DNA of 64,000 bases from Acidimicrobiales bacterium (GCA_025455885.1 JALOLR010000003.1:186001-250000); one strand, 5' to 3'. Positions 26,242 to 34,427 are shown, counted from the stretch's first letter. Numbers and translations: made by a program. The notes: generated from the sequence alone by a model not told the origin.

Positions 26242-27002
26242 CCGGGCCCGAACCGCTCACCGGCGAGCACGTGGTCGGGCTGCCGACCGGCGCACCCGAG
26301 CAGACCGTGCCCATCCTGGAGCTCGTCGGCGTCAAGGCGGCCTACGGTGCGATCGAAGTCCTTCACGGCGTCGACCTCGCGGTTCCCGAAGGGTCGGTCG
26401 TGGCCCTGCTCGGCCCGAACGGCGCCGGCAAGTCCACCATCTTGAAGGTCTGCTCCGGCCAGCTCGGCGTCACCGCCGGGGAGGTTCGACTGGCCGGCCG
26501 GGTCGTCAACGGGGCCGAACCCGACGAGTTGGCCCGGCTCGGCATGTGCACGGTGCCGGAGGGCCGGGGCGTGTTCCCCAACCTCACGGTGCGCGAGAAC
26601 CTGTGGATGAACACCTTCGCCGGCGTGTCGCTGGCCGACGTCGAGGCGGCCGCCTACGAGCGGTTCCCCCGCCTCGGCGAACGGCGCAAGCAGCTCGCCG
26701 GCACGATGTCGGGCGGCGAGCAGCAGATGCTCGCCATGGCCCGCGCCCTCGGCACCAACCCGGCCATGCTCCTCCTCGACGAGTTGTCGATGGGGCTCGC
26801 GCCGCTGGTGGTCGCCGACCTCTACGAGATCGTGGCTCAGGTCTCGGAGGAAGGAGTCTCGATCCTGGTGTCCGAGCAGTTCGCTCGCACCGTGCTGGGC
26901 ATCGCCCAGGTCGCCGCGATCGTCCTCCACGGCCGGGTGACCCGCGTGGGCGCCCCCGATGAGCTCGCAGATGAACTGTCCGCCGCCTACCTGGGCTCGT
27001 GA
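26238..27002 (+). CDS. livF: ABC transporter ATP-binding protein, LivF-like
   Basis: A 254-residue ATPase with Walker A GPNGAGKS, signature MSGGEQQMLAMARAL, Walker B AMLLLDELSMGLAPL and a C-terminal SEQFARTVLGIA block with Glu-Gln in place of the usual EQN. An N-terminal extension of ~25 residues precedes the nucleotide-binding domain. ATGA overlap with livG. With the fused permease and LivG it completes the importer; the solute-binding protein is not in this window. Confidence 0.9.
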   Translation: MTGPEPLTGEHVVGLPTGAPEQTVPILELVGVKAAYGAIEVLHGVDLAVPEGSVVALLGPNGAGKSTILKVCSGQLGVTAGEVRLAGRVVNGAEPDELARLGMCTVPEGRGVFPNLTVRENLWMNTFAGVSLADVEAAAYERFPRLGERRKQLAGTMSGGEQQMLAMARALGTNPAMLLLDELSMGLAPLVVADLYEIVAQVSEEGVSILVSEQFARTVLGIAQVAAIVLHGRVTRVGAPDELADELSAAYLGS

Positions 27003-27013
27003 GGTCTCAACCA

Positions 27014-27400
27014 ATGGCAACCACCACCCCTTCGTCCGCCGACCCCGCCAGCGACGCCAACCGCGTCGAGCAGTTCAAGAGCGAGGTGGCCGAGATGAAG
27101 CTCAAGACCGGCAACGCCACCCGTGAGCGGGTGTACGCCGCCATCGGTCTGCTCCTGATGATCGTGGGCGTCGCCGGGGCGTTCTCGGCCTATGTGTCGG
27201 CCACCAACCTGATCAACGCCCTCGACGTCCAGGAGACCCAGGTGCTGGCGGTGGCGTTCGCCTCGCTCACCCTGCTCGGTCTCGGTCTCTTCCTGCGCTA
27301 CGCCATCGCCAACTTCCTGCGGATGTGGCTGCTGCGCCAGCTCTACGAGGGCCAGGCCAACACCCAGCGCATGATCGACGCCGTCCGAGAGGGTCGCTGA
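27014..27400 (+). CDS. Small two-helix membrane protein in the liv operon
   Basis: A 128-residue protein: a polar N terminus (Thr/Ser/Ala, then VEQFKSEVAEMKLKTGNATRERVYAAIG), two transmembrane helices (~45-68 and ~80-105) and a basic or amphipathic end (MWLLRQLYEGQANTQRMIDAVREGR). I do not recognise a family. It sits 11 bp after livF and two bases before an SDR gene, so it is co-transcribed and may be an accessory membrane subunit (inference). ATG chosen; a GTG at 26999 is possible. Confidence 0.75.
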   Translation: MATTTPSSADPASDANRVEQFKSEVAEMKLKTGNATRERVYAAIGLLLMIVGVAGAFSAYVSATNLINALDVQETQVLAVAFASLTLLGLGLFLRYAIANFLRMWLLRQLYEGQANTQRMIDAVREGR

Positions 27401-27402
27401 CC

Positions 27403-28203
27403 ATGGGCACCGTCGCGGTCACCGGATCGGGTTCGGGCATCGGTGCGGCCACCGCCGCCCGCCTCACCGCCGACGGCCACCGTGTCATCGGCGTCGACCT
27501 CCGCGGGGCGGCCCTCGAGGCCGACCTGGGGACCCCCGATGGGCGTGCCGCGGCCGTCGCTGCGGTCGGCGAGGCCTGTGACGGCGTGCTCGACGGACTG
27601 ATCACCTGCGCCGGCGTCGCCGGGTTCCCCGGCCGGCCGGCGCGGTTGCTGGCGGCGGTCAACTACTTCGGCACCGTGGAGGTCATGGAGGGGCTCCGGC
27701 CGCTGCTGGCCGCCGGTACGAACCCGTCGGCGGTGGCCATCAGCTCCAACTCCACCACGACCGCGCCGGGCTACGACCTCGCCCTCGTCGAGGCCCTGCT
27801 GGCGGGCGACGAGCCGACGGCCCTCGAGGTCGCCGATCGGAGCGACTCGATCATCGCCTACGCCGCCACCAAGCTCGCCGTGGCCCGGTGGGTGCGCCGC
27901 TCGGCCGTCTCGGCCGACTGGGCGGGGGCCGGCATCCGCCTCAACGCCATCGCGCCCGGCATGATCGCCACCCCCATGATCGATGAGGGCCGTTCCGACG
28001 AGTTCCTCAACACCCAGCTCGACACCTTCGAGCAGACCATCGCCCTCGGGCGCCCCGGACGGCCCGAGGAGATCGCCGCGTTGCTGTCCTTCCTGGTCGG
28101 ACCCGAGTCGAGCTTCTTCTGCGGGTCCATCGTGTTCTGCGACGGCGGGACCGACGCCGCGCTGCGCACGAACGACTGGCCGGCCCGCTGGGAGATCGGC
28201 TGA
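27403..28203 (+). CDS. SDR family protein, 3-alpha-hydroxysteroid dehydrogenase-like
   Basis: A 266-residue SDR: TGSGSGIGAATAARL cofactor motif, GVDLRGAALEADL (acidic, NAD-type), ITCAGVAG in place of NNAG, Ser in AISSNSTT and a YAATK pair separated by an inserted loop before the Tyr. This layout is like bacterial 3-alpha-HSD/carbonyl reductase. C terminus GSIVFCDGGTDAALR. The start is two bases after the small membrane protein gene, so transport and oxidation may be coupled. Steroid activity is only suggested by resemblance. Confidence 0.85.
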   Translation: MGTVAVTGSGSGIGAATAARLTADGHRVIGVDLRGAALEADLGTPDGRAAAVAAVGEACDGVLDGLITCAGVAGFPGRPARLLAAVNYFGTVEVMEGLRPLLAAGTNPSAVAISSNSTTTAPGYDLALVEALLAGDEPTALEVADRSDSIIAYAATKLAVARWVRRSAVSADWAGAGIRLNAIAPGMIATPMIDEGRSDEFLNTQLDTFEQTIALGRPGRPEEIAALLSFLVGPESSFFCGSIVFCDGGTDAALRTNDWPARWEIG

Positions 28204-28339
28204 TCGAGCTGCCCGGGACCGTGGGGGTGGTGACCACGGCGCTCCGCCGAGAGCGAGGGCGTCGACCGCGCCGGCGGTGACGGTCTCGAACCGGTGGTGG
28301 CACGAGGGGTGAAGCCCTTCGGGGGCGGACCGGCACAGC

Positions 28340-28957
28340 TCACATGCGGTTGCGGTCATGGCTGCCGTGACCGAGCGACGCCACCAGCTCGTGCGCCGCC
28401 CAGCGGGCCATCAGGCCCTCCAACAGGTCGAGGAGGGCGGCCTCGTCCGGCGAGCCCGGCGACGAGACGGTCTCGGCGTAGGCGAGGCTGACGCCGGTCC
28501 CGCGATCGGGGCGCACGCCGAGGGCGGCGACGTCGACGGAGCGCAGCCCCTCGGCGACGACGGGGCGGCCGAGGTCGAAGGCGGTGTCGGGGTCGAGGGT
28601 GGTGGCGAAGGCCCACAGCCAACGGTCCTCGAGGGGGACCCTGTACAGGCCGCCGGGCCGGGCCGTTCCCCCGGGGGGTGTGCCGATGTCGATGCCCGGG
28701 TCGACGTCCGGGTCGAGGTCGAGCAGCGACGCCGGGCGCCCCTGCCGACGGGCCTGGTGGGCGTCGACCACCGCTCGACGGAAGGCGCACGGCGAGACGA
28801 CGGGTTCGGAGGGGTGCGGGGGCGGCTGGTCGGGGGCCGTCGCCCGGACGTCGAGCACGACGGTGGAGCCGACCCGGATCCGCGTGCGGAGGCGGGGCAG
28901 GGAGTGGGTGAGCGTCGCCGCCACCCGGAGCGCGGCGAGGGCCCCGGCGGAGATCAC
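28340..28957 (-). CDS. Hypothetical protein, N terminus likely disrupted by a frame change
   Basis: Strong third-position G+C marks this 205-codon frame as coding (for example RLRTRIRVGSTVVLDVRATAP and LLDLLEGLMARWAAHELVASLG). No family is recognised. The only in-frame start is GTG at 28957, which lacks a ribosome site. A well placed AGGAGG-TCGCC-GTG at 29034 opens another frame of 26 codons that stops in a GTGA overlap at 28957. Coding bias in the long frame continues upstream to about 29010, so one missing base near the C-rich stretch there, or a real frameshift mutation, would explain both. A DtxR-like box lies just upstream. A pseudogene is possible. Confidence 0.6.
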   Translation of the reverse strand: MISAGALAALRVAATLTHSLPRLRTRIRVGSTVVLDVRATAPDQPPPHPSEPVVSPCAFRRAVVDAHQARRQGRPASLLDLDPDVDPGIDIGTPPGGTARPGGLYRVPLEDRWLWAFATTLDPDTAFDLGRPVVAEGLRSVDVAALGVRPDRGTGVSLAYAETVSSPGSPDEAALLDLLEGLMARWAAHELVASLGHGSHDRNRM

Positions 28958-29050
28958 GCCGGCCCCGATGGACGACGACTCGACGGTGACGAGCGGCGCA
29001 GCGGTGAGGCGGGTGGGCGGTGGACTGCGGGCACGGCGACCTCCTCGGTG

Positions 29051-29070
29051 GTGTTAGGTAACCCTAACAC
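29051..29070 (-). promoter_or_regulatory. DtxR/IdeR/MntR-like metal box
   Basis: GTGTTAGG-TAAC-CCTAACAC has perfect 8-bp arms. Its core TTAGG-N4-CCTAA matches the central half-sites and spacing of the DtxR/IdeR consensus (12 of 14 core bases). It sits 17 bp upstream of the Shine-Dalgarno GTG at 29034 on the minus strand, where a repressor would block transcription. Confidence 0.6.
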
Positions 29071-29147
29071 TCCTCAAGAGGCATGCCTAAGCAGATGGGG
29101 GCGGCGCAGGGCGACGCCCGCCGGACCACCACCCGCGGGGAGGCGAC

Positions 29148-29951
29148 CTACGGGGCGGTCATCGACGCGAACACCGGGCGGAGCTGGGCCAGGAAGGCGT
29201 CGGGGTCGGCGTGCTTCGACGTCGCAGTGGCGCGGTCGCGCTCGGTGGCATAGGTGATCAGCCGATCGTCGCCGAGGGCCGCGACGAGGGCGACGGCCAC
29301 CTCGTCGGCGGAGGCGGCGGTGGCCGGATCGACGGGGAAGGGAGGGTCGTTGCCCTCCTTCGGCGTGGAGAACTCCGTCGTCGTGGTGCCGGGCACGAAC
29401 AGGTGAGCCCGCACGGCGGTGTGGGCCAGCTCCACGTGCAGCGACTCGGTGAACATCTCGAGGGCGGCCTTCGACGCCGAGTAGGCCCCCACCTTGAACG
29501 CCGCCATGTGCACGCCCATCGATGACACGTTGAGCACGTGGCCCGTGCCCCGCTCGACCATCGCCGGCAGCACGGCGAGCGTGAGGCGAACGGGCGAGAA
29601 GTAGTTCATGGCCATCACGCCCTCGACGTCCTCCGGGGTCATCGTGACCACGCTGCGCCGCTTGGGCGCCCCGGCGTTGTTGACCAGCACGTCGACGCGG
29701 CCGCCGAGCAGCTCGGTCGCCGCCGCCGCAACGGCGTCGAGGGCGTCGAGGTCGGAGAGGTCGGCGGTCAGCATCTGCGAGCCGGGGGAGTGGCGGCGCA
29801 CCTCGTCGAGCACCTCGGCCAGGCGGTCCTCGCGCCGCGCCACGAGGCACACGGTGGCCCCTGCCCTGGCCAGCTCGACGGCGGCGGCGGCCCCGATGCC
29901 CGACGACGCCCCGGTGAGCAGCACTGTCTGGTCGGTGCCGTCCCAGCTCAC
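29148..29951 (-). CDS. SDR family oxidoreductase
   Basis: A 267-residue classical SDR: TGASSGIGAAAAVELA, LVARREDRL, NNAGAPKRRS, catalytic Ser in VLNVSSMGVH and YSASKAALEMF. The Arg residues after the second strand suggest NADP. The C-terminal portion (HLFVPGTTTTEFSTPKEG) is unusual in sequence but normal in length. Its GTG start overlaps the stop of the upstream epimerase gene (GTGA), making it the last gene of a four-gene operon. Confidence 0.88.
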   Translation of the reverse strand: MSWDGTDQTVLLTGASSGIGAAAAVELARAGATVCLVARREDRLAEVLDEVRRHSPGSQMLTADLSDLDALDAVAAAATELLGGRVDVLVNNAGAPKRRSVVTMTPEDVEGVMAMNYFSPVRLTLAVLPAMVERGTGHVLNVSSMGVHMAAFKVGAYSASKAALEMFTESLHVELAHTAVRAHLFVPGTTTTEFSTPKEGNDPPFPVDPATAASADEVAVALVAALGDDRLITYATERDRATATSKHADPDAFLAQLRPVFASMTAP

Positions 29952-30874
29952 GACGGCTTCCCCGTGCGGTTCTCGTAGACGCGCCGCAGACCGTCGCGCC
30001 ACGTCACCCGGCACGGCCCCGTCAACGACAGCCGGCGGGTGTTGTCCGTCACCGAGCCTCGCAACGTGCCGGGCTGCTCGACGGCGTGCACCACCGGCTC
30101 GAACCCGCCGAGCTCGCCGATGTACGCGCAGTACTCCTGCACGCTCACCGGCTCATCGCCGGCCCAGTTCACGATGGTCGCCGGCACCGAGGCCGCGTCG
30201 AGGAGCGCCGCGGTCTGGCTGTTGATGTCGTCCTGGTGGATCGGCATGTACATGCACGGGTCCCAACGGGTGGTGACCGGCCCGCCGGCCAGCAGCGCGT
30301 CGAGGTGCTGGGTCGGCAGACCGCCGTTGGTGCCGTACGAGGCGTTCATGCGGGCGATGGTGATGGGCAGGTCGAAGAGCTTGGCGCAGGTGCGGGCGAC
30401 CGCCTCCTGGGCGATCTTGGACATCGAGTAGGTCGGGGCGTGCTTGGCGTTCACCTCGCCGAGGGGGTCGGTTTCGTGGAACACGTGGTGGGGGTCACCG
30501 TCGAAGGGTGGCCGGTACACGGAGTGGGTGGACATCACCAGCGCCGCCTTGGCCGATCGGCAGTGCTGGAGCAGCAGTCCGGTGCCCTCGGCGTTGACGG
30601 CGAAGGCGTGGTCGTAGTCCCAACCCCCGCCTTGGAACGCGGCCAGGTGCAGCACGTAGTCGAAGTCGGTCGGCAGCGCGGACAGGTCCCCGTCGCCGAG
30701 GTCGAGTTTCAGGGTGGTGATGCCGGCGTCACGGCAGCGCTGCTCGGAGCCCTCCTCGGAGAACCGGGCGATGCCCCACACCTCGTTGTCGGCGGCCAGG
30801 TACTCGGCCAAGGGGAAGGCGATCTGCCCGGCCGGGCCGGTGACGAGGATCTTCTGGCCGGAGAGCGAGGCCAC
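29948..30874 (-). CDS. NAD-dependent epimerase/dehydratase family protein
   Basis: A 308-residue extended SDR. VTGPAGQIAFPLAEYLA is the GxxGxxG region, VLHLAAFQGG follows the fourth strand, and YSMSKIAQE supplies YxxxK. DDINSQTAALL and the C-terminal VTWRDGLRRVYENR resemble the neighbouring paralogue encoded directly upstream. No sugar-nucleotide enzyme surrounds it, so the substrate may be a steroid-like or other non-sugar alcohol. GTG start three bases after the upstream stop. Confidence 0.87.
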   Translation of the reverse strand: MASLSGQKILVTGPAGQIAFPLAEYLAADNEVWGIARFSEEGSEQRCRDAGITTLKLDLGDGDLSALPTDFDYVLHLAAFQGGGWDYDHAFAVNAEGTGLLLQHCRSAKAALVMSTHSVYRPPFDGDPHHVFHETDPLGEVNAKHAPTYSMSKIAQEAVARTCAKLFDLPITIARMNASYGTNGGLPTQHLDALLAGGPVTTRWDPCMYMPIHQDDINSQTAALLDAASVPATIVNWAGDEPVSVQEYCAYIGELGGFEPVVHAVEQPGTLRGSVTDNTRRLSLTGPCRVTWRDGLRRVYENRTGKPS

Positions 30875-30877
30875 GGG

Positions 30878-31807
30878 TCAGACCTTCAGCAGATCGGGGT
30901 AGGTGGTCTCGACGAGCCGTCGGATGCCGTCGCGCCAGCTCACCTCGGGCTGCCAACCGAGGCCCAGCAGCTTGGAGGAGTCGACCGGGTTCGGCGGGAT
31001 GGTTGCCGTGGTCTCCTCGAGCTCGAAGTCGACGCCGGTGAGCCGGTGCAGCTCGTCGCACCACTCCTCGATGCTCACGATTTCCGGGTTGCACCAGTTG
31101 TAGATCGTGGCGGGCACGTCAGCGGCGGCGAGCAGGTAGGGCAGCGACGAGAGCAGGTCGTCGTCGTGGAGCAGGCAGTGGGTGTTGGGCCGGTCGGCGC
31201 TCACCCCGATCTTCATGCCGTGCTGGGCCATCTGCAGCTGGAAGGACATCCACCCGTGGGTGGGCCCGTAGGGCACGTCGAGGCGGGCGATGACGGTGGG
31301 CACGCCGAAGCGCTTGGCCGCGTACTTGGCCGACGACTCCGCGGCGATCTTCGAGATCGAGTAGGTGGGCAGGAAGCCCATGGCCCGGTGGTTGTCGCCG
31401 AGCGGGTCGGTCTCCTTGTGAGCGACGTGCCCGTTGGGCTCGTAGACCGCGCACGACGAGCAGTGCAGGAACGCCCTGACGCCGGCGACCTTCTCGATGA
31501 GGTGGGCCACGCCCTCGGCGTTGGCGGCCAGGGCGCGGTCGAAGTCCTGGTCCTTGGACACGGCCATGTGCAGGACGTAGTCGAGGTCGTCGGGGATCTC
31601 GTCGAGGTCCGCGGTCTCGAGGTCGACGGCGACCGGGATGACGCCGTCGGCGGCGACCTTGTCCTTGGTCGCCGGATCGGCGAACCGGGAGGTGCCGTAG
31701 ACGGTGTTGCCGGCGGCGACGAGGTTGCGCGACAGCGGGCCGGCGACCTGGCCGGTCACGCCCGTGACGAGGATGCGCTTGCCGGTGAGCGGCTCGGGGG
31801 CGGTCAT
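30878..31807 (-). CDS. NAD-dependent epimerase/dehydratase family protein (paralogue)
   Basis: A 309-residue extended SDR, homologous along its length to the next gene: VTGVTGQVAGPLSRNL, VLHMAVSKDQDFDRALAANAEG, YSISKIAAES, then HDDDLLSSLPYLLAAADVPATIYNWCNPE and VSWRDGIRRLVET. The conserved Tyr and Lys are present in both copies. Its ATG overlaps the stop of the upstream gene (ATGA). Two adjacent, diverged copies suggest successive oxidations, or a heterodimer (inference). Confidence 0.87.
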   Translation of the reverse strand: MTAPEPLTGKRILVTGVTGQVAGPLSRNLVAAGNTVYGTSRFADPATKDKVAADGVIPVAVDLETADLDEIPDDLDYVLHMAVSKDQDFDRALAANAEGVAHLIEKVAGVRAFLHCSSCAVYEPNGHVAHKETDPLGDNHRAMGFLPTYSISKIAAESSAKYAAKRFGVPTVIARLDVPYGPTHGWMSFQLQMAQHGMKIGVSADRPNTHCLLHDDDLLSSLPYLLAAADVPATIYNWCNPEIVSIEEWCDELHRLTGVDFELEETTATIPPNPVDSSKLLGLGWQPEVSWRDGIRRLVETTYPDLLKV

Positions 31808-32613
31808 CGCAGGTCTCCTGTGAAGTCGTCGGTGCCGAAGTTGGTCTGTTGCCAGGGGGCGGTCCACACGTGGTGGGCGAGCCCGCTGGCCTCGATCTGC
31901 TCGCCGAGGCGGGCGTAGCCCTCGTCCCACCCCTCGGCGGCGTCGTGGTCGAGGAAGTGCAGCTGCAGGAAGCGGTTCGGGCCCGCCTTCGGGCGCACCA
32001 CGTCGGCCGGGGCGTCGTCGGCGAGCGGGATGACGGTGCCCGAGCCCACGAGCTCGGGACCCCAGGGCTGTGCCATCGCGTCGGGGATCCAGGTGTCGCG
32101 GAACCAGGCGTCCACCTCGTCGTGGGTGTGGCCCTCCGCGACGTCGCCGGCCACGACGACGAGACCCGGGTAGCCGTGGTCGAGCGCCAAATCGATCGTG
32201 CATCCGGTGGGGTCCTTCTGCACGTTCCAGCGCATCGCGTAGAGCAGCGTGTGGATGTGGTCGCGCTCGGCGTACATGCGGCCCTGGGTGTGCAGCCAGT
32301 TCACGTTGTCGACGTTCCAGCGGTTCGTCTCGTCGTCGGTGTCCTTCAACCACCAGTACACCGCGAGGTACGACCCGGTGAGCGGGTCGGGCGTCATGTC
32401 GTTCTCGGCGGTCGAACGAAGATCCTTCAACCGCCGGGTGGCCACGAAGCGGTCCCCCGCGAACACGTTCGGGCCGACCAGGCATCCCGAGTAGAAGTGG
32501 TCGTGCTCGTACCACCGGTTGTAGGCGACCTCGTGGCCCGGGTGGGGCTCGACCATGGTGAACAGGAAGGTCCCGACCTTGATCGGGTAGTCCTTCTCCG
32601 GCGCTTCCGACAC
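31804..32613 (-). CDS. Conserved hypothetical protein, possible dimeric alpha/beta-barrel
   Basis: A 269-residue soluble protein rich in Trp, His and Tyr (YNRWYEHDHFYSGC; TWIPDAMAQPWGPEL; HHVWTAPWQQTNFG). Two regions (residues ~15-60 and ~150-190) have the strand-helix pattern of EthD/dimeric-barrel domains, which suggests a duplicated barrel; this is a fold guess only. GTG start with GAGGGG upstream chosen over an ATG 36 bases earlier. First gene of the operon with two epimerases and an SDR, so perhaps a cyclase, decarboxylase or binding protein of the same pathway. Confidence 0.75.
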   Translation of the reverse strand: MSEAPEKDYPIKVGTFLFTMVEPHPGHEVAYNRWYEHDHFYSGCLVGPNVFAGDRFVATRRLKDLRSTAENDMTPDPLTGSYLAVYWWLKDTDDETNRWNVDNVNWLHTQGRMYAERDHIHTLLYAMRWNVQKDPTGCTIDLALDHGYPGLVVVAGDVAEGHTHDEVDAWFRDTWIPDAMAQPWGPELVGSGTVIPLADDAPADVVRPKAGPNRFLQLHFLDHDAAEGWDEGYARLGEQIEASGLAHHVWTAPWQQTNFGTDDFTGDLR

Positions 32614-32811
32614 GTGCGTCCCCCTCGTCTGGCCTGTGAGCCGCGTCACGTTAGACCGCTCGGCGGCGGGTCCTGTCCGACGTGGCGCGCCCCGTGCTCG
32701 CTCGCCTCCGGGGCGTCCGTGCGTCGATGAGGGCGGGTTCGAGGGTTCCGTCGGCTCGCGGCGCGCGGGGCTCTCCCCGCACCGGCCAACCCCCGCCTCG
32801 CGCGGTGGGGA

Positions 32812-33723
32812 CTACTGGACCGCGAGCAGGGGGGCGACGGTCTCGCCGAAGGCGCTGATCTGGTCGGCCATGTGCCGGGCCGAGGTGGCCCGGAAGCGGA
32901 CCTGGAGCTGGTTGACGCCGGCCGGCGTGTTGGCGGCGATGGCCTCGGCGATCTGCGTGGGCGATCCGCTGATGTCGCCCTCGCGGACCTCGGCGCCCTC
33001 CACGACGTGGAGGAACGGGAGGAGCACGTGGCCGAAGGCGAACGGCTCACCAGCCCTGCCCGCGGCGTCGCGCTGCTCGCGGATGTAGGCGATGCTCTCG
33101 TCGGTGGCGGGGCCCTGCGGGAGCCAACCCTCGTAGCGCGCCGCGCGGCGCAGGGCCGGCTTGCCGGAGCCGCCGATCCAGATGGGCGGACGGGGGGTCT
33201 GGACGGGGCGGGGGCATGCGCCCATGTCGCCGACGTAGGTGTTCTCGAGGGCTTCGGCGAGCCGGGGGAGGAGCTCGTCGGTGATCCGCCCGCGCTCCGC
33301 GAAGGGCACGCCGAGCGTGTCGAACTCAGCCTCGACGTGACCGGCGCCGATGCCGGCGATGGCCCGCCCGCCCGAGAGGAAGTCGAGCGTCTCGTAGCCC
33401 TTGGCGGCCACCAGCGCGTGGCGGTAGGCCAGCACGTACACGTGGCTGAGCAGCGCGCAGCGCTCGGTCTGGGCGGCGAGGAAGCCGAGCGTGGTGAACG
33501 TGTCCTGCCACCACAGGCCCATGGCGTCGGCCTTGTCGCGCGGGATGGCGATGTGGTCGCACACCGCGACGTAGAAGAAGCCGGCGGCGTCGGCGGCCCG
33601 GGCGATGAGAGCCAGGTCGTCGGGGCCGGCCTCACGTTCCCAGTCCGCGACGTAGAGCGAGCTCTGGGACTGGATGGCGAGCTGGGTGCCGTAGGCGAGC
33701 GTGCCGTCGGGAATCATGAGCAT
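32812..33723 (-). CDS. LLM-class F420-dependent oxidoreductase
   Basis: A 303-residue luciferase-like protein: ARAADAAGFFYVAVCDHIAIPRD, TERCALLSHVYVLAYRH, FLSGGRAIAGIGAGHVEAEFDTLGV and PPIWIGGSGKPALRRAARYEGWLP are the family blocks (TIGR03619-like organisation). ATG at 33723 lies six bases after a TAGGTT -10 box, so the mRNA is probably leaderless; a second ATG two codons in is less likely. It stands alone. The ~200 bp between it and the upstream operon hold nothing recognisable. Confidence 0.87.
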   Translation of the reverse strand: MLMIPDGTLAYGTQLAIQSQSSLYVADWEREAGPDDLALIARAADAAGFFYVAVCDHIAIPRDKADAMGLWWQDTFTTLGFLAAQTERCALLSHVYVLAYRHALVAAKGYETLDFLSGGRAIAGIGAGHVEAEFDTLGVPFAERGRITDELLPRLAEALENTYVGDMGACPRPVQTPRPPIWIGGSGKPALRRAARYEGWLPQGPATDESIAYIREQRDAAGRAGEPFAFGHVLLPFLHVVEGAEVREGDISGSPTQIAEAIAANTPAGVNQLQVRFRATSARHMADQISAFGETVAPLLAVQ

Positions 33724-33729
33724 TGTCGG

Positions 33730-33735
33730 AACCTA
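33730..33735 (-). promoter_or_regulatory. Leaderless promoter (TAGGTT) of the F420-type gene
   Basis: On the minus strand TAGGTT is followed by six bases and the ATG. This is the same -10 sequence as before the MarR and acyl-CoA ligase genes. Confidence 0.55.
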
Positions 33736-33869
33736 CAGCGTCGAGCCGCGTCCCTCCCGCAGGCCCGGCCCGGCGAGAGCCACGCCCCGAGCGGCTCCCC
33801 GGGGCGCGGAGTGGTGGTCCTCTCGAGTCCTCGTCCCACGACGGGAGCCGGCTCGGCCCCGGGGAGGTC

Positions 33870-34427
33870 TCAGTGGGCGAGGATCGACGTGCGGTCCGGG
33901 TCGTACCGGGTGGCCCCGGCCACGATGGCGAGCTCCTCGATCGCGGCGATCTCGGCCAGCGCGGCGACCGCGCCGAGTGCCACGATCGGCATCCGCCCCC
34001 GCACCAGTGCGACCCCGACGACGACCGCGAGCCCGAGGCCCGTCCCCCTGTTGAGGTGCGAGTGCATCACCGACCAGGTCCCGAAGCGCCGGTGCGTGAC
34101 GAGCAGAGCGGCGATCCTCGTCGCGGCGACCACCAGCGCGACCCGACCGACCAGCGGTCTCGCCGGAGCCTCGACCGTCGCCGTGGCGGTGAACGCCGAG
34201 GCAGCCACGAACGCGGCGTCCGCCGCGCTGTCGAGGCGGGCGCCGCGGGCCGAGGCCGTCCCGAGTCGGCGGGCGAGCGGTCCGCCGACGAGGTCGGTGG
34301 CCACGCCCAGCAGGAAGAGCCCTGCCACCAGGTTGCGGCGTCGCCGCGCCGGCACCATCGACAGTGCGATCGGCACCCTCGACAGGGTGACCGCATCGGT
34401 CAGCCGACGTCGGCCCGCACCGTCCAT
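33870..34427 (-). CDS. CDP-alcohol phosphatidyltransferase-like membrane protein, altered active site
   Basis: A 185-residue membrane protein with about five or six helices. Residues 45-70 follow the CDP-alcohol phosphotransferase motif DxxDGxxARx8GxxxDxxxD: Asp45, Gly49, Ala52-Arg53, Gly62, Asp66 and Asp70 are in place, but the second Asp is Gly48 (DLVGGPLAR). That Asp is a metal ligand in characterised members, so activity may be lost or changed. No neighbour belongs to phospholipid synthesis; the gene lies between an F420-type gene and a toxin-antitoxin pair. Confidence 0.75.
   Translation of the reverse strand: MDGAGRRRLTDAVTLSRVPIALSMVPARRRRNLVAGLFLLGVATDLVGGPLARRLGTASARGARLDSAADAAFVAASAFTATATVEAPARPLVGRVALVVAATRIAALLVTHRRFGTWSVMHSHLNRGTGLGLAVVVGVALVRGRMPIVALGAVAALAEIAAIEELAIVAGATRYDPDRTSILAH

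Noticed and set aside
32614-32811. Small gene in the gap between the epimerase operon and the F420-type gene
   Set aside because: No frame shows coding bias or a ribosome site, and no clear hairpin or operator is seen.
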